From positions 1 to 8,578 of the forward strand of contig CAJUJW010000088.1 in assembly GCA_910586735.1 (NCBI GenBank): 8,578 nt of DNA, in the 5' to 3' direction. The notes beneath the pieces were generated by a model that ran no database searches, was not told where the DNA came from, and saw only the letters and a program-made list of their open reading frames with translations. A program made the position numbers and the translations under genes. This document shows, piece by piece, positions 1 to 6,481 of this stretch (its first letter is position 1; each line of letters starts with the position of its first letter). The DNA comes from an uncultured Oscillibacter sp. Its GTDB lineage: Bacteria > Bacillota > Clostridia > Oscillospirales > Oscillospiraceae.

Positions 1-2942
1 TCCTTCAGCTCCTTGGCGTGGGCCTGGAACTGGGGCAGCTGGTCGCCGAAGACCTTGGCCGCGTCGGGGCTTCCCGTGAAGGCCACGATGTCGTCCACGG
101 TCATGATGCTCTCTTCCAGGAGCTTCACATACTCCTTGGTGGCTTCCGCGTTGGCCTTGCCGTCTTCCATGGTGTCCAGCCACTTCTGGGCGGCGTCCTT
201 CAAGGGCTGATAGGTGTGCTCCACGGCAATCAGAGCCTCGGTCTTGGCCTTGAGGCTGTCGCGGATGGCCTTCTGACCCAGATACATGCCCAGGCCGTGC
301 TCGGCGTTGTCCTCGAACAGGGAGTTGGACCAGGCGGGGCCGTGGCCGTCCGCGTTGGTGGTGTAGGGAGAGGTGGCCGCGGGTCCGCCCCAGATGGAGG
401 AGCAGCCGGTGGCGTTGGAGATATACATCCGGTCGCCGAAGAGCTGGGTGACGAGACGGGCATAGCTGGTCTCGGCGCAGCCGGCGCAGGAGCCGGAGAA
501 CTCGAGGAGGGGCTTGTGGAACTGGCTGCCGGGCACCGTGTTGTCCTGGAGATCCTTCTTCTCGGTGACCTCGGCCACGCAGTAGTTGAAGACCTCCTGC
601 TGCTTGGCCTCCTGCTCCTGGGCCACCATCTTCAGGGCCTTCTCGCCCTTGCGGCCCGGGCAGACGCCCACGCACACGCCGCAGCCCATGCAGTCCAGCG
701 GAGACACGGCGATGGTAAACTTGTAGCCCTTGCCCTTTCCGGTTTTGTCGATGACCTTGGCGGCGGCGGGGAGCTTGGCGGCTTCCTCCTCCGTCATGGC
801 GAAGGGACGGATGGTGGCGTGGGGGCAGACATAGGCGCACTGGTTGCACTGGATGCAGTTCTCGGGCATCCAGGTGGGAACGGACACGGCCACGCCGCGC
901 TTCTCATAGGCGGCGGCGCCCAGCTCGAACTGGCCGTCCACGTGCTTGACGAAGGCGGAGACGGGGAGGCTGTCGCCGTCCATCTTGCCCACGGGGTTCA
1001 GGATGCTCTTGACCTGCTCCACCAGCTCGGGCCGTCCGGCCAGCTGGGTGGTGTCGGGGGCGTCCTGGGCGTCGGCCCAGTCGGCGGGAACCTCGAATTT
1101 CTTATAGGCCGTGGCTCCGGCGTCGATGGCCTTGTGGTTCATATCCACCACGTCCTGTCCCTTTTTCAGGTAGGAGTGGGTGGCGGCGTCCTTCATGTAC
1201 TGGATGGCCTCGGCCTCGGGCATGACCTTCGCCAGGGAGAAGAAGGCGGACTGGAGGATGGTGTTGGTCCGTTTGCCCATGCCGATTTCTTTGGCCAGGT
1301 CGATGGCGTTGATGGTATAGACCTGGATATTATTTTTCGCAATATACCGTTTCGCAACGGCGGGCATGTGCTTGTTGACTTCCTCGTCGCTCCACTGGCA
1401 GTTGATCAGGAAGGTTCCGCCGGGCTTCACGTCCCGGACCATGGGGAATGCCTTGATGATATAGGCGGGCACGTGGCAGGCCACGAAGTCGGCCTTATTG
1501 ATATAGTAGGGGGCGCGGATGGGCTGATCGCCGAAGCGCAGGTGGCTGACGGTCACGCCGCCGGTCTTCTTGGAGTCGTACTGGAAGTACGCCTGGACAT
1601 ATTTGTCCGTGTGGTCGCCGATGATTTTGATGGAGTTTTTGTTGGCGCCCACGGTTCCGTCGCCGCCCAGGCCCCAGAACTTGCACTCGATGGTGCCTTC
1701 CGCGGCGGTGTTGGGGGCGGGCTTCTCCTCCAGAGACAGGTGGGTCACGTCGTCCACGATGCCGATGGTGAACTGACGCTTGGGCTCGGCCTTGGTGAGC
1801 TCCTCATAAACGGCAAAGACGCTCCGGGGCGGGGTGTCCTTGCTGCCCAGGCCGTACCGGCCGCCGATGACGGTGATGTCGGTCTTTCCGGCGTTGGCCA
1901 GAGAGGCCACCACGTCCACGTACAGGGGCTCGCCCAGGGAGCCGGGCTCCTTGGTGCGGTCCAGGACGGCGATCTTCTTGCAGGTGGCGGGGATGGCCGC
2001 GATGAGCTTGTCGGCCCGCCAGGGGCGGTACAGCCGGACCTTGATGAGGCCGACCTTTTCGCCGTGAGCGTTCATGTAGTCAATGACTTCTTCCGCCACG
2101 TCGCAGATGGAGCCCATGGCGATGATGACCCGGTCCGCGTCGGGGGCGCCGTAGTAGTTGAAGAGCTGATAGTCGGTGCCCAGCTTTTCATTGATCCTGC
2201 CCATGTACTTCTCCACCACGTCGGGCAGAGCGTCGTAGTAGGGGTTGCATGCCTCGCGGTGCTGGAAGAAGATGTCCCCGTTCTCATGAGAGCCCCGCAT
2301 GTTGGGCCGCTCGGGGTTCAGGGCGTGCTTGCGGAAGGCGTCCACGGCCTCCATGTCGCACATTTCCTTCAGGTCGTCGTAATCCCACACGGCCACCTTC
2401 TGGATCTCGTGGGAGGTGCGGAAACCGTCGAAGAAGTTCAGGAAGGGCACGCGGCCCTCGATGGCGGCCAGGTGGGCCACGGGACCCAGGTCCATGACCT
2501 CCTGCACGTTGCCCTCGCAGAGCATGGCGAAGCCGGTCTGGCGGCAGGCCATGACATCGGAGTGGTCGCCGAAGATGTTCAGCGCGTGGCTGGACACGGT
2601 ACGGGCGGACACGTGGAACACGCAGGGCAGCAGCTCGCCGGCGATCTTGTACATGTTGGGGATCATCAGCAGCAGGCCCTGAGAGGCGGTGTAGGTGGTG
2701 GTCATCGCGCCGGTGGCCAGAGAGCCGTGGACGGTGCCGGAAGCGCCGGCCTCGGACTGCATCTCGCAGACCTTCACCGTGGTGCCGAAGATGTTTTTCT
2801 GACCGGCGGCGGACCACTGGTCAACCAAGTCTGCCATGGGGGAAGACGGGGTGATGGGGTAGATGCCCGCCACCTCGGTAAACGCGTAGCTGACATATGC
2901 CGCCGCGTTGTTTCCGTCCATGGACTTGAACTTTCTTGCCAT
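1..2942 (-). CDS. nifJ: Pyruvate:ferredoxin (flavodoxin) oxidoreductase, C-terminus cut by window edge
   Basis: Oxidises pyruvate with CoA to acetyl-CoA and CO2 in the cytoplasm, passing electrons to ferredoxin or flavodoxin; a central enzyme of anaerobic metabolism. The 980 codons present follow the order of the single-chain enzyme. An N-terminal thiamine-diphosphate domain starts with YPITPSSPMAD (28-38), with Glu64 and Arg114 in the expected catalytic contexts. A gamma-type domain contains GLGGDGTVGANKNS (424-437), and an EKR motif lies at 680-682. Two 4Fe-4S ferredoxin sites follow: Cys696/699/702/706 and Cys751/754/757/761. The proximal-cluster cysteines 819, 822 and 847 open the C-terminal TPP domain. 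Family members are about 1170-1200 residues, so roughly 200 residues, including the fourth proximal-cluster cysteine, lie off the left edge. The ATG at 2942 is preceded by AGGAGGT with 6-nt spacing. It has its own promoter, and nothing looks broken. Confidence 0.97.
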   Translation of the reverse strand, partial: MARKFKSMDGNNAAAYVSYAFTEVAGIYPITPSSPMADLVDQWSAAGQKNIFGTTVKVCEMQSEAGASGTVHGSLATGAMTTTYTASQGLLLMIPNMYKIAGELLPCVFHVSARTVSSHALNIFGDHSDVMACRQTGFAMLCEGNVQEVMDLGPVAHLAAIEGRVPFLNFFDGFRTSHEIQKVAVWDYDDLKEMCDMEAVDAFRKHALNPERPNMRGSHENGDIFFQHREACNPYYDALPDVVEKYMGRINEKLGTDYQLFNYYGAPDADRVIIAMGSICDVAEEVIDYMNAHGEKVGLIKVRLYRPWRADKLIAAIPATCKKIAVLDRTKEPGSLGEPLYVDVVASLANAGKTDITVIGGRYGLGSKDTPPRSVFAVYEELTKAEPKRQFTIGIVDDVTHLSLEEKPAPNTAAEGTIECKFWGLGGDGTVGANKNSIKIIGDHTDKYVQAYFQYDSKKTGGVTVSHLRFGDQPIRAPYYINKADFVACHVPAYIIKAFPMVRDVKPGGTFLINCQWSDEEVNKHMPAVAKRYIAKNNIQVYTINAIDLAKEIGMGKRTNTILQSAFFSLAKVMPEAEAIQYMKDAATHSYLKKGQDVVDMNHKAIDAGATAYKKFEVPADWADAQDAPDTTQLAGRPELVEQVKSILNPVGKMDGDSLPVSAFVKHVDGQFELGAAAYEKRGVAVSVPTWMPENCIQCNQCAYVCPHATIRPFAMTEEEAAKLPAAAKVIDKTGKGKGYKFTIAVSPLDCMGCGVCVGVCPGRKGEKALKMVAQEQEAKQQEVFNYCVAEVTEKKDLQDNTVPGSQFHKPLLEFSGSCAGCAETSYARLVTQLFGDRMYISNATGCSSIWGGPAATSPYTTNADGHGPAWSNSLFEDNAEHGLGMYLGQKAIRDSLKAKTEALIAVEHTYQPLKDAAQKWLDTMEDGKANAEATKEYVKLLEESIMTVDDIVAFTGSPDAAKVFGDQLPQFQAHAKELK

Positions 2943-2962
2943 AAACTTACCTCCTGTAAATC

Positions 2963-3018
2963 TGCCGCCCGGAGGCGGCAATCTCTCCAAGACAGGGGCC
3001 AAAGCTCTCTCCCTTTGG
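2963..3018 (-). promoter_or_regulatory. Structured 5' leader of nifJ (two hairpins)
   Basis: Between the predicted transcription start (about 3027) and the nifJ ribosome binding site the transcript can form two perfect stems. The first is CCAAAG/CTTTGG (3013-3018 with 2999-3004, 8-nt loop). The second is TGCCGCC/GGCGGCA (2974-2980 with 2963-2969, 4-nt loop). The second stem ends 7 nt before the AGGAGGT box. No U-run follows either stem, so they do not look like terminators; mRNA stabilisation or control of translation is more likely, which is inference. The second hairpin closely matches one in the rpoB leader. Confidence 0.5.
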
Positions 3019-3033
3019 ACCCCATGCTATTTC

Positions 3034-3062
3034 ATTATAACACGGCCTTTCACTGGTGTAAA
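3034..3062 (-). promoter_or_regulatory. Sigma-70-type promoter of nifJ
   Basis: On the minus strand the -35 box is TTTACA (3057-3062) and the -10 box is a perfect TATAAT (3034-3039), 17 bp apart. This is 11 of 12 consensus positions at ideal spacing, so strong transcription is expected, as suits this enzyme. It starts 11 bp after the stop codon of the upstream membrane-protein gene. No terminator separates them, so read-through into nifJ is also possible. Confidence 0.85.
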
Positions 3063-3073
3063 CCGCCACTTTG

Positions 3074-3673
3074 TTATTTTCTGCACAAATTTTTCCAGCT
3101 TTTCTTGGCGGACAAGCCGCCCTCCTCGGACACCGTCTCTTTCACGCCGTCCCCGTCCAGGGCCGACCAGCCGAAGCGGAGGATGGAGATGACGATGGCC
3201 GCCATGGCCAGCCCCTCGTTCAGAACCCCGGCCCAGGACCCCACCAGCGCGTCGTATGTCAGGGAGCAGGGACAGCCCAGGATCAGGTTCACCACCCGGA
3301 TGGTCCTGGCGTTGTTGGTCCAGCAGGCGATGGTCCCGGCAGCCGTTCCCACTGCGGGGAGAAGGCTGACCGGGCCGTTCCAGGTGAGGAGGGCAAAAAG
3401 CAGGGGCAGCGCCGTGAACACCGCCGCCCAGCCCTTCCAGCGGACCACCCGGTACTCCTGGTACTTGGTCAGCATCAGGTTCCGGGCGATGTTGACCAGC
3501 AGGCTCAGGCACCCGCTGTAGGCCCCCAGCAGGGCGAACTGGACGCAGAAGGTCAGGCAGCCCAGGGTCTGCAAAACAAACAGGCCCTTGTTGGAGCGCA
3601 CCTGGTAGGAGACCAGGAAACACAAAACGCCTGCGAAGCCAATGAGCTGGATCAGGATGTCCCGTCCGTCCAT
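3074..3673 (-). CDS. YgjV-family integral membrane protein
   Basis: A 199-residue, strongly hydrophobic protein matching the YgjV-type inner-membrane family, whose function is unknown. Predicted membrane segments are at roughly 6-24, 30-52, 79-98, 102-119 and 150-170. The family-like C-terminal block, around LTYDALVGSWAGVLNEG, precedes the last hydrophobic helix. The final 25 residues or so are charged and probably cytoplasmic. I chose the ATG at 3673 because GAGGGGG lies 8 nt upstream and a good promoter sits just beyond. The frame is open further upstream to 3799, but that extension would run through the promoter and is not hydrophobic, so it is probably untranslated. The gene is divergent from comM and 131 bp ahead of nifJ on the same strand. 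No functional link to either neighbour can be read from the sequence. Confidence 0.85.
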   Translation of the reverse strand: MDGRDILIQLIGFAGVLCFLVSYQVRSNKGLFVLQTLGCLTFCVQFALLGAYSGCLSLLVNIARNLMLTKYQEYRVVRWKGWAAVFTALPLLFALLTWNGPVSLLPAVGTAAGTIACWTNNARTIRVVNLILGCPCSLTYDALVGSWAGVLNEGLAMAAIVISILRFGWSALDGDGVKETVSEEGGLSAKKSWKNLCRK

Positions 3674-3715
3674 GACGCGCGCCCCCTCTTTTTTTCCTGC
3701 CGGAAATATGCTCTC

Positions 3716-3744
3716 ATCATAACACGCCGCCCGCTTTTTCGCAA
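3716..3744 (-). promoter_or_regulatory. Promoter of the YgjV-family gene
   Basis: On the minus strand the -35 box is TTGCGA (3739-3744) and the -10 box is TATGAT (3716-3721), separated by 17 bp. Each box has one or two mismatches to consensus. The predicted start lies about 35 nt before the ATG at 3673. A small hairpin TTTCC/GGAAA (3693-3706) lies just inside the transcript. Confidence 0.75.
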
Positions 3745-3748
3745 GGGC

Positions 3749-3758
3749 GGAAATTTCC
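3749..3758. promoter_or_regulatory. Palindrome GGAAATTTCC between divergent promoters (candidate operator)
   Basis: A perfect 10-bp palindrome sits in the 18-bp gap between the -35 box of the YgjV-family gene (ending 3744) and that of comM (starting 3763). Extra copies of the half-site lie at 3702-3707 (GGAAAT) and 3768-3773 (ATTTCC). An AT-rich dyad at this position in GC-rich DNA is a plausible regulator site acting on both genes. The binding protein is unknown. Confidence 0.35.
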
Positions 3759-3762
3759 CCGC

Positions 3763-3791
3763 TTCCCATTTCCGCCGGCGTGTGGTATGAT
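3763..3791 (+). promoter_or_regulatory. Promoter of comM (extended -10)
   Basis: TATGAT at 3786-3791 is preceded by TGG, giving an extended -10 element (TGn). A poor -35 box, TTCCCA, lies 17 bp upstream at 3763-3768. The extended -10 probably compensates for the weak -35, or the promoter depends on an activator. The leader to the ATG at 3848 is about 50 nt. Confidence 0.6.
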
Positions 3792-3809
3792 GTTCTCATT
3801 ATAGAAGAG

Positions 3810-3824
3810 GCGGCGCCGCGCCGC
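3810..3824 (+). promoter_or_regulatory. GC hairpin in the comM leader
   Basis: GCGGCG (3810-3815) pairs with CGCCGC (3819-3824) around a 3-nt loop, 9 nt before the GGGAGGT ribosome binding site at 3834-3840. The stem is perfect and very stable for its size, with no U-run. It may influence mRNA stability or translation; that role is inferred only from position. Confidence 0.35.
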
Positions 3825-3847
3825 TTTCATCGCGGGAGGTAGGAAAG

Positions 3848-5365
3848 ATGGTCGTCACCGTGCGTTCCCTTGGCTTAAACGGCGTCTCGGGCTATGAGGT
3901 CAGCGCCGAGTGCTTTCTCTCCGGGGGCCTTCCGGCCTTCGACGTGGTGGGCCTGCCGGACGCCGCCGTCCGGGAGGCCCGGGAGCGGGTCCGGGCGGCG
4001 GTGAAGAACTGCGGGGCCAAGTTCCCCGTCAGCCGCATCACCGTGAACCTGGCCCCGGCGGGGCAGAAGAAGGCCGGGACCCTCTACGACCTGCCCATCC
4101 TGGTGGGCCTCCTGGCGGCAAACGGCGATCTGCCGGAGCCCCCGGCGGACGCGGCCTTTATCGGCGAGCTGTCCCTGGCCGGGGCCCTGCGGGGGGTGGC
4201 GGGGGTGCTGCCCATGGCCCTGGCGGCGGAAAAGGCCGGGGTGCGGCAGCTCTTCGTCCCGGCGGACAACGCCGCCGAGGCCACCCTGGCCGGGGAGCTG
4301 ACGGTCTACGGCGTGCCGGACGTGGAGGCCCTGGCGGCCCACCTCCGGGGGGAACGGCCCCTCTCCCCCGCCCCGGCCTGGGCCCCGGAGGGGGACGAGG
4401 CGGGCCTGCTGGACCTCCGGGACGTTATGGGCCAGGAGAACGTGAAGCGGGCCCTGGAGATCGCCGCCGCCGGGGGGCACAACCTGCTGATGATCGGCTC
4501 CCCCGGCGCGGGGAAGTCCATGCTGGCCAAGCGCCTGCCCTCCATCCTGCCGGACATGAGCCGGGAGGAGGCCCTGGCGGCCTCCGGCGTGTGGTCCGTG
4601 GCGGGGCTGGCGGACCCGAAACACCCCCTGCTGACCCGGCGGCCCTTCCGCAGTCCCCATCACACGGTCTCCGCCTCCGCCCTCACCGGCGGCGGGCCCG
4701 CCATGCGGCCCGGCGAGATCTCCCTGGCCCACAACGGGGTCCTCTTCCTGGACGAGCTGCCGGAGTTCCGCCGGGACGCCCTGGAGGTCCTCCGCCAGCC
4801 CCTGGAGGACGGGGAGGTGACCGTCTCCAGGGCCGGGGGCACCATGCGCCTGCCCGCCCGGTTCCAGCTCATCTGCGCCATGAACCCCTGCCGCTGCGGC
4901 TGGCTGGGCCACCCGGACCGGCGCTGCACCTGCTCTCAGCGGGACCGGGAGCGGTACGTGGAAAAAATCTCCGGCCCCCTGCTGGACCGGATTGACCTCC
5001 ACGTGACGGTGCCCTCGGTGGAGTACGAGGCTATGCGCCGCCGGGAGACGCCGGAGTCCTCGGCGGAGGTCAAGCGGCGGGTGGACGCGGCCCGGGCCGT
5101 CCAGGCCAAGCGCCTGGCGGGCAGCGGGCAGAGCTGCAACGCCCAGATCACCCCGGCCCAGATGGGGGATTTCTGCCGCCTGGACGCCGCCGGGGAAAAG
5201 CTGATGCAGAACGCTTTCCAGCGCATGGGCCTGACGGCCCGGTCCCACGACCGGATTCTCCGGGTGGCCCGGACCATCGCCGACCTGGACGGGGCGGCGG
5301 ACATCGGGGCCGCCCACCTGGCCGAGGCGATTCAGTACCGGAACACGGACATATTAAAGGGATGA
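3848..5365 (+). CDS. comM: ComM/YifB family AAA+ ATPase (Mg-chelatase-like)
   Basis: A complete 505-residue protein, the usual length for ComM/YifB. The N-terminal part (about 1-175) is the Lon-like ChlI fold with the family stretch GQKKAGTLYDLPILVGLL near residue 75. The AAA+ core follows, with Walker A GSPGAGKS (217-224) and Walker B LFLDE (299-303). A conserved cysteine pattern, Cys348-x-Cys350 and Cys360-x-Cys362, comes after the Walker B. The C-terminal helical domain carries the typical RSHDRILRVARTIADL segment near residue 468. In transformable bacteria ComM is a hexameric helicase that drives branch migration during integration of taken-up DNA. The same fold is wrongly named magnesium chelatase in many annotations; there are no bacteriochlorophyll genes here. 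The ATG is preceded by GGGAGGT with 7-nt spacing. It is transcribed alone and ends in a terminator. No other competence gene is visible. Confidence 0.95.
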   Translation: MVVTVRSLGLNGVSGYEVSAECFLSGGLPAFDVVGLPDAAVREARERVRAAVKNCGAKFPVSRITVNLAPAGQKKAGTLYDLPILVGLLAANGDLPEPPADAAFIGELSLAGALRGVAGVLPMALAAEKAGVRQLFVPADNAAEATLAGELTVYGVPDVEALAAHLRGERPLSPAPAWAPEGDEAGLLDLRDVMGQENVKRALEIAAAGGHNLLMIGSPGAGKSMLAKRLPSILPDMSREEALAASGVWSVAGLADPKHPLLTRRPFRSPHHTVSASALTGGGPAMRPGEISLAHNGVLFLDELPEFRRDALEVLRQPLEDGEVTVSRAGGTMRLPARFQLICAMNPCRCGWLGHPDRRCTCSQRDRERYVEKISGPLLDRIDLHVTVPSVEYEAMRRRETPESSAEVKRRVDAARAVQAKRLAGSGQSCNAQITPAQMGDFCRLDAAGEKLMQNAFQRMGLTARSHDRILRVARTIADLDGAADIGAAHLAEAIQYRNTDILKG

Positions 5366-5391
5366 CCCTCCCTCAAGGGCAAACACAAAGC

Positions 5392-5424
5392 GGGGCAGGC
5401 CAATCGGTCCTGCCCCTCCCTTTT
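5392..5424 (+). terminator. Rho-independent terminator after comM, probably bidirectional
   Basis: GGGGCAGG (5392-5399) pairs perfectly with CCTGCCCC (5409-5416) around a 9-nt loop, followed by TCCCTTTT. On the minus strand the same stem is followed by GCTTTGTGTTTG, moderately U-rich in RNA. It could therefore also stop transcripts of the convergent nitroreductase gene, which ends at 5448. Confidence 0.8.
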
Positions 5425-5447
5425 CCGCCATTTATTTAAAGGAGGGT

Positions 5448-5975
5448 TCACTCCGCCCAGAACACCCGGCCGTCCTTCCGCTTTGCGGCCTTGGGCGGCT
5501 CGCCGTCGATGTAGCCCACGGCGCAGTGGCCGACGCCTTCCCACTCCCCCTGGATTCCCAGGGAGGCCAGCAGCGCCTTGTACTCCGGCTGCTCAAACTC
5601 CTCCTTGGCCCGGTGAATCCAGATGCTTCCCAGGCCCAGGGCGTGGGCGGCCAGCATCATGTTCCCCATCACCAGGCTGCCGTCGTAGACCCGGTTGGGC
5701 CAGTCCTTCTCCGCCAGGACGATCAGCATGGCGGGCGCGCCGTAGAAGGGGTCGAAGCCCTCCTCCCAGCCGCCGATTTTGCAGTTGTCCCCGGCGATCC
5801 GGTCCCGCAGCTCCCGGTTCGTCACCGCCACGATGATGGCCGCCTGTTTTCCCTTGCCGTTGGCGGCGTAGAGGCCGGCCTCAATAATTTGCTCCAGGTC
5901 CTCCTTTTTGGGCATGTCCGGCTTGAACCTGCGGATGCTCCTGCGCTCCTCCATGGCTTTGATGATTTCGTTCAT
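5448..5975 (-). CDS. Nitroreductase-family FMN-dependent oxidoreductase
   Basis: A 175-residue protein of the nitroreductase fold, whose members bind FMN as dimers and reduce nitro groups, quinones or other substrates with NAD(P)H. The start is typical: MNEIIKAMEERRSIRRF, with Arg11, Arg12 and Ser13 in the phosphate-binding position. It is followed by the APAMLIVLA strand, the helix around GNMMLAAHALGLGSIWI, and a C-terminal VGYIDGEPP segment before a basic tail. The usual N-terminal substrate/FMN segment (APSxxNxQPW type) is replaced by AANGKGKQAAIIVAV, so this belongs to a divergent subgroup and the substrate cannot be named. The ATG at 5975 follows GAGGAGGAG with about 6-nt spacing. It is a single-gene unit with its own promoter, convergent with comM and divergent from the tRNA genes. 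Confidence 0.9.
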   Translation of the reverse strand: MNEIIKAMEERRSIRRFKPDMPKKEDLEQIIEAGLYAANGKGKQAAIIVAVTNRELRDRIAGDNCKIGGWEEGFDPFYGAPAMLIVLAEKDWPNRVYDGSLVMGNMMLAAHALGLGSIWIHRAKEEFEQPEYKALLASLGIQGEWEGVGHCAVGYIDGEPPKAAKRKDGRVFWAE

Positions 5976-6085
5976 GGGTTACTCCTCCTCGTCGATTGGC
6001 TGAATTTTGAAAGCGGCCGGTTTCGCGCCGCGGGGACGGCGGTCACCGCCCCTCCCGCGTCCGGCCCCGAGAAATTGGCAGGTTT

Positions 6086-6114
6086 ATTATAAAGCGGCGG
6101 CTGTCAAAACGCAA
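6086..6114 (-). promoter_or_regulatory. Promoter of the nitroreductase gene
   Basis: On the minus strand TTGCGT (6109-6114) and a perfect TATAAT (6086-6091) are 17 bp apart. A TTGACA lies between them (6102-6107) but is only 10 bp from this -10 box, so it is not the partner. The leader is about 100 nt and contains a GGCGG/CCGCC stem at 6038-6050. Confidence 0.7.
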
Positions 6115-6168
6115 CCGCTTTCCGGCGAGGGGGCGGCTCTTCCCGGCGGGATTTGGGGGCGTTTTTGT

Positions 6169-6192
6169 TTCTGTCCCGGATTTTGTCCCGGA
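6169..6192. repeat. Tandem 12-bp repeat upstream of the tRNA promoter
   Basis: TTCTGTCCCGGA (6169-6180) is followed at once by TTTTGTCCCGGA (6181-6192), differing at one base. The pair ends 14 bp before the -35 box of the tRNA promoter. A TCCCG-G-CGGGA dyad at 6141-6151 shares the TCCCGG core. Regulator binding is possible; chance duplication is the alternative. Confidence 0.4.
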
Positions 6193-6206
6193 GGCGCAAA
6201 AACCTG

Positions 6207-6236
6207 TTGACAAACCGGGGGCGGATATGCTATGCT
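6207..6236 (+). promoter_or_regulatory. Promoter of the serine tRNA pair
   Basis: A perfect -35 box TTGACA (6207-6212) is followed after 18 bp by TATGCT (6231-6236), itself preceded by TGC as an extended -10. The predicted start near 6243 leaves a 5' trailer of about 30 nt before the first tRNA. The alternative TATAGT at 6236-6241 is too far away (23 bp). Confidence 0.75.
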
Positions 6237-6271
6237 ATAGTGCGTGTTCAAGAGACGGCGCCTTCATAAGT

Positions 6272-6359
6272 GGAGAGATGTCCGAGTGGTTGAAGGAACC
6301 GGTCTTGAAAACCGGCGGCGCGCAAGTGCCCGTGGGTTCGAATCCCACTCTCTCCGCCA
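6272..6359 (+). tRNA. tRNA-Ser (anticodon UGA)
   Basis: The acceptor stem GGAGAGA (6272-6278) pairs with TCTCTCC (6349-6355), followed by discriminator G and an encoded CCA (6357-6359). The anticodon stem CCGGT/ACCGG encloses the loop CTTGAAA (6304-6310), giving anticodon TGA, which reads UCN-type serine codons. The T arm contains the invariant GGTTCGAATCC. A long variable arm between the anticodon and T stems is the class II feature expected for serine tRNA. Confidence 0.97.
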
Positions 6360-6384
6360 AACTTTAAAAAGTGCATCACGATAC

Positions 6385-6477
6385 GCGGAAGTACCCAAGC
6401 GGCCGAAGGGGCTCCCCTGCTAAGGGAGTAGACTGGATAAAACCGGTGCGAGGGTTCAAATCCCTCCTTCCGCGCCA
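6385..6477 (+). tRNA. tRNA-Ser (anticodon GCU)
   Basis: The acceptor stem GCGGAAG (6385-6391) pairs with CTTCCGC (6467-6473), followed by discriminator G and an encoded CCA (6475-6477). The anticodon stem CTCCC/GGGAG encloses the loop CTGCTAA (6417-6423), giving anticodon GCT for AGC/AGU serine codons. The T arm has GGGTTCAAATCCC, and a long variable arm is present. It lies 25 bp after the first serine tRNA with no promoter between, so the two are very probably co-transcribed. Confidence 0.97.
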
Positions 6478-6481
6478 GCTC

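Noticed and set aside
18..3521. A very long open frame of about 1167 codons on the plus strand across the nifJ region
   Set aside because: It is antisense to the oxidoreductase gene, whose strong codon bias removes stops from the opposite strand. The translation is Gly/Val/His-rich, lacks recognisable domains and runs on through the nifJ promoter.
3910..4995. A 361-codon plus-strand frame inside comM
   Set aside because: It overlaps comM in another frame and encodes mostly Gly, Pro, Arg and Ala. The comM frame has the intact Walker motifs.
3875..5317. A 480-codon minus-strand frame opposite comM
   Set aside because: A shadow of comM created by GC-rich third codon positions; low-complexity composition rich in Gly, Pro, Gln and Arg, with no motif.
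3848..5365. Reading the ATPase as a true magnesium chelatase subunit
   Set aside because: Length, the Lon-like N-terminal domain and the CxC...CxC pattern fit ComM/YifB. No chlorophyll or cobalamin chelatase partner genes are nearby.
5526..6092. A 188-codon plus-strand frame opposite the nitroreductase
   Set aside because: It is antisense to a complete flavoprotein gene with a good ribosome binding site and extends across that gene's promoter.
6102..6107. TTGACA on the minus strand near the nitroreductase promoter
   Set aside because: It is only 10 bp from the TATAAT box, and no -10-like sequence lies 16-18 bp away. TTGCGT at 6109-6114 has the correct 17-bp spacing.
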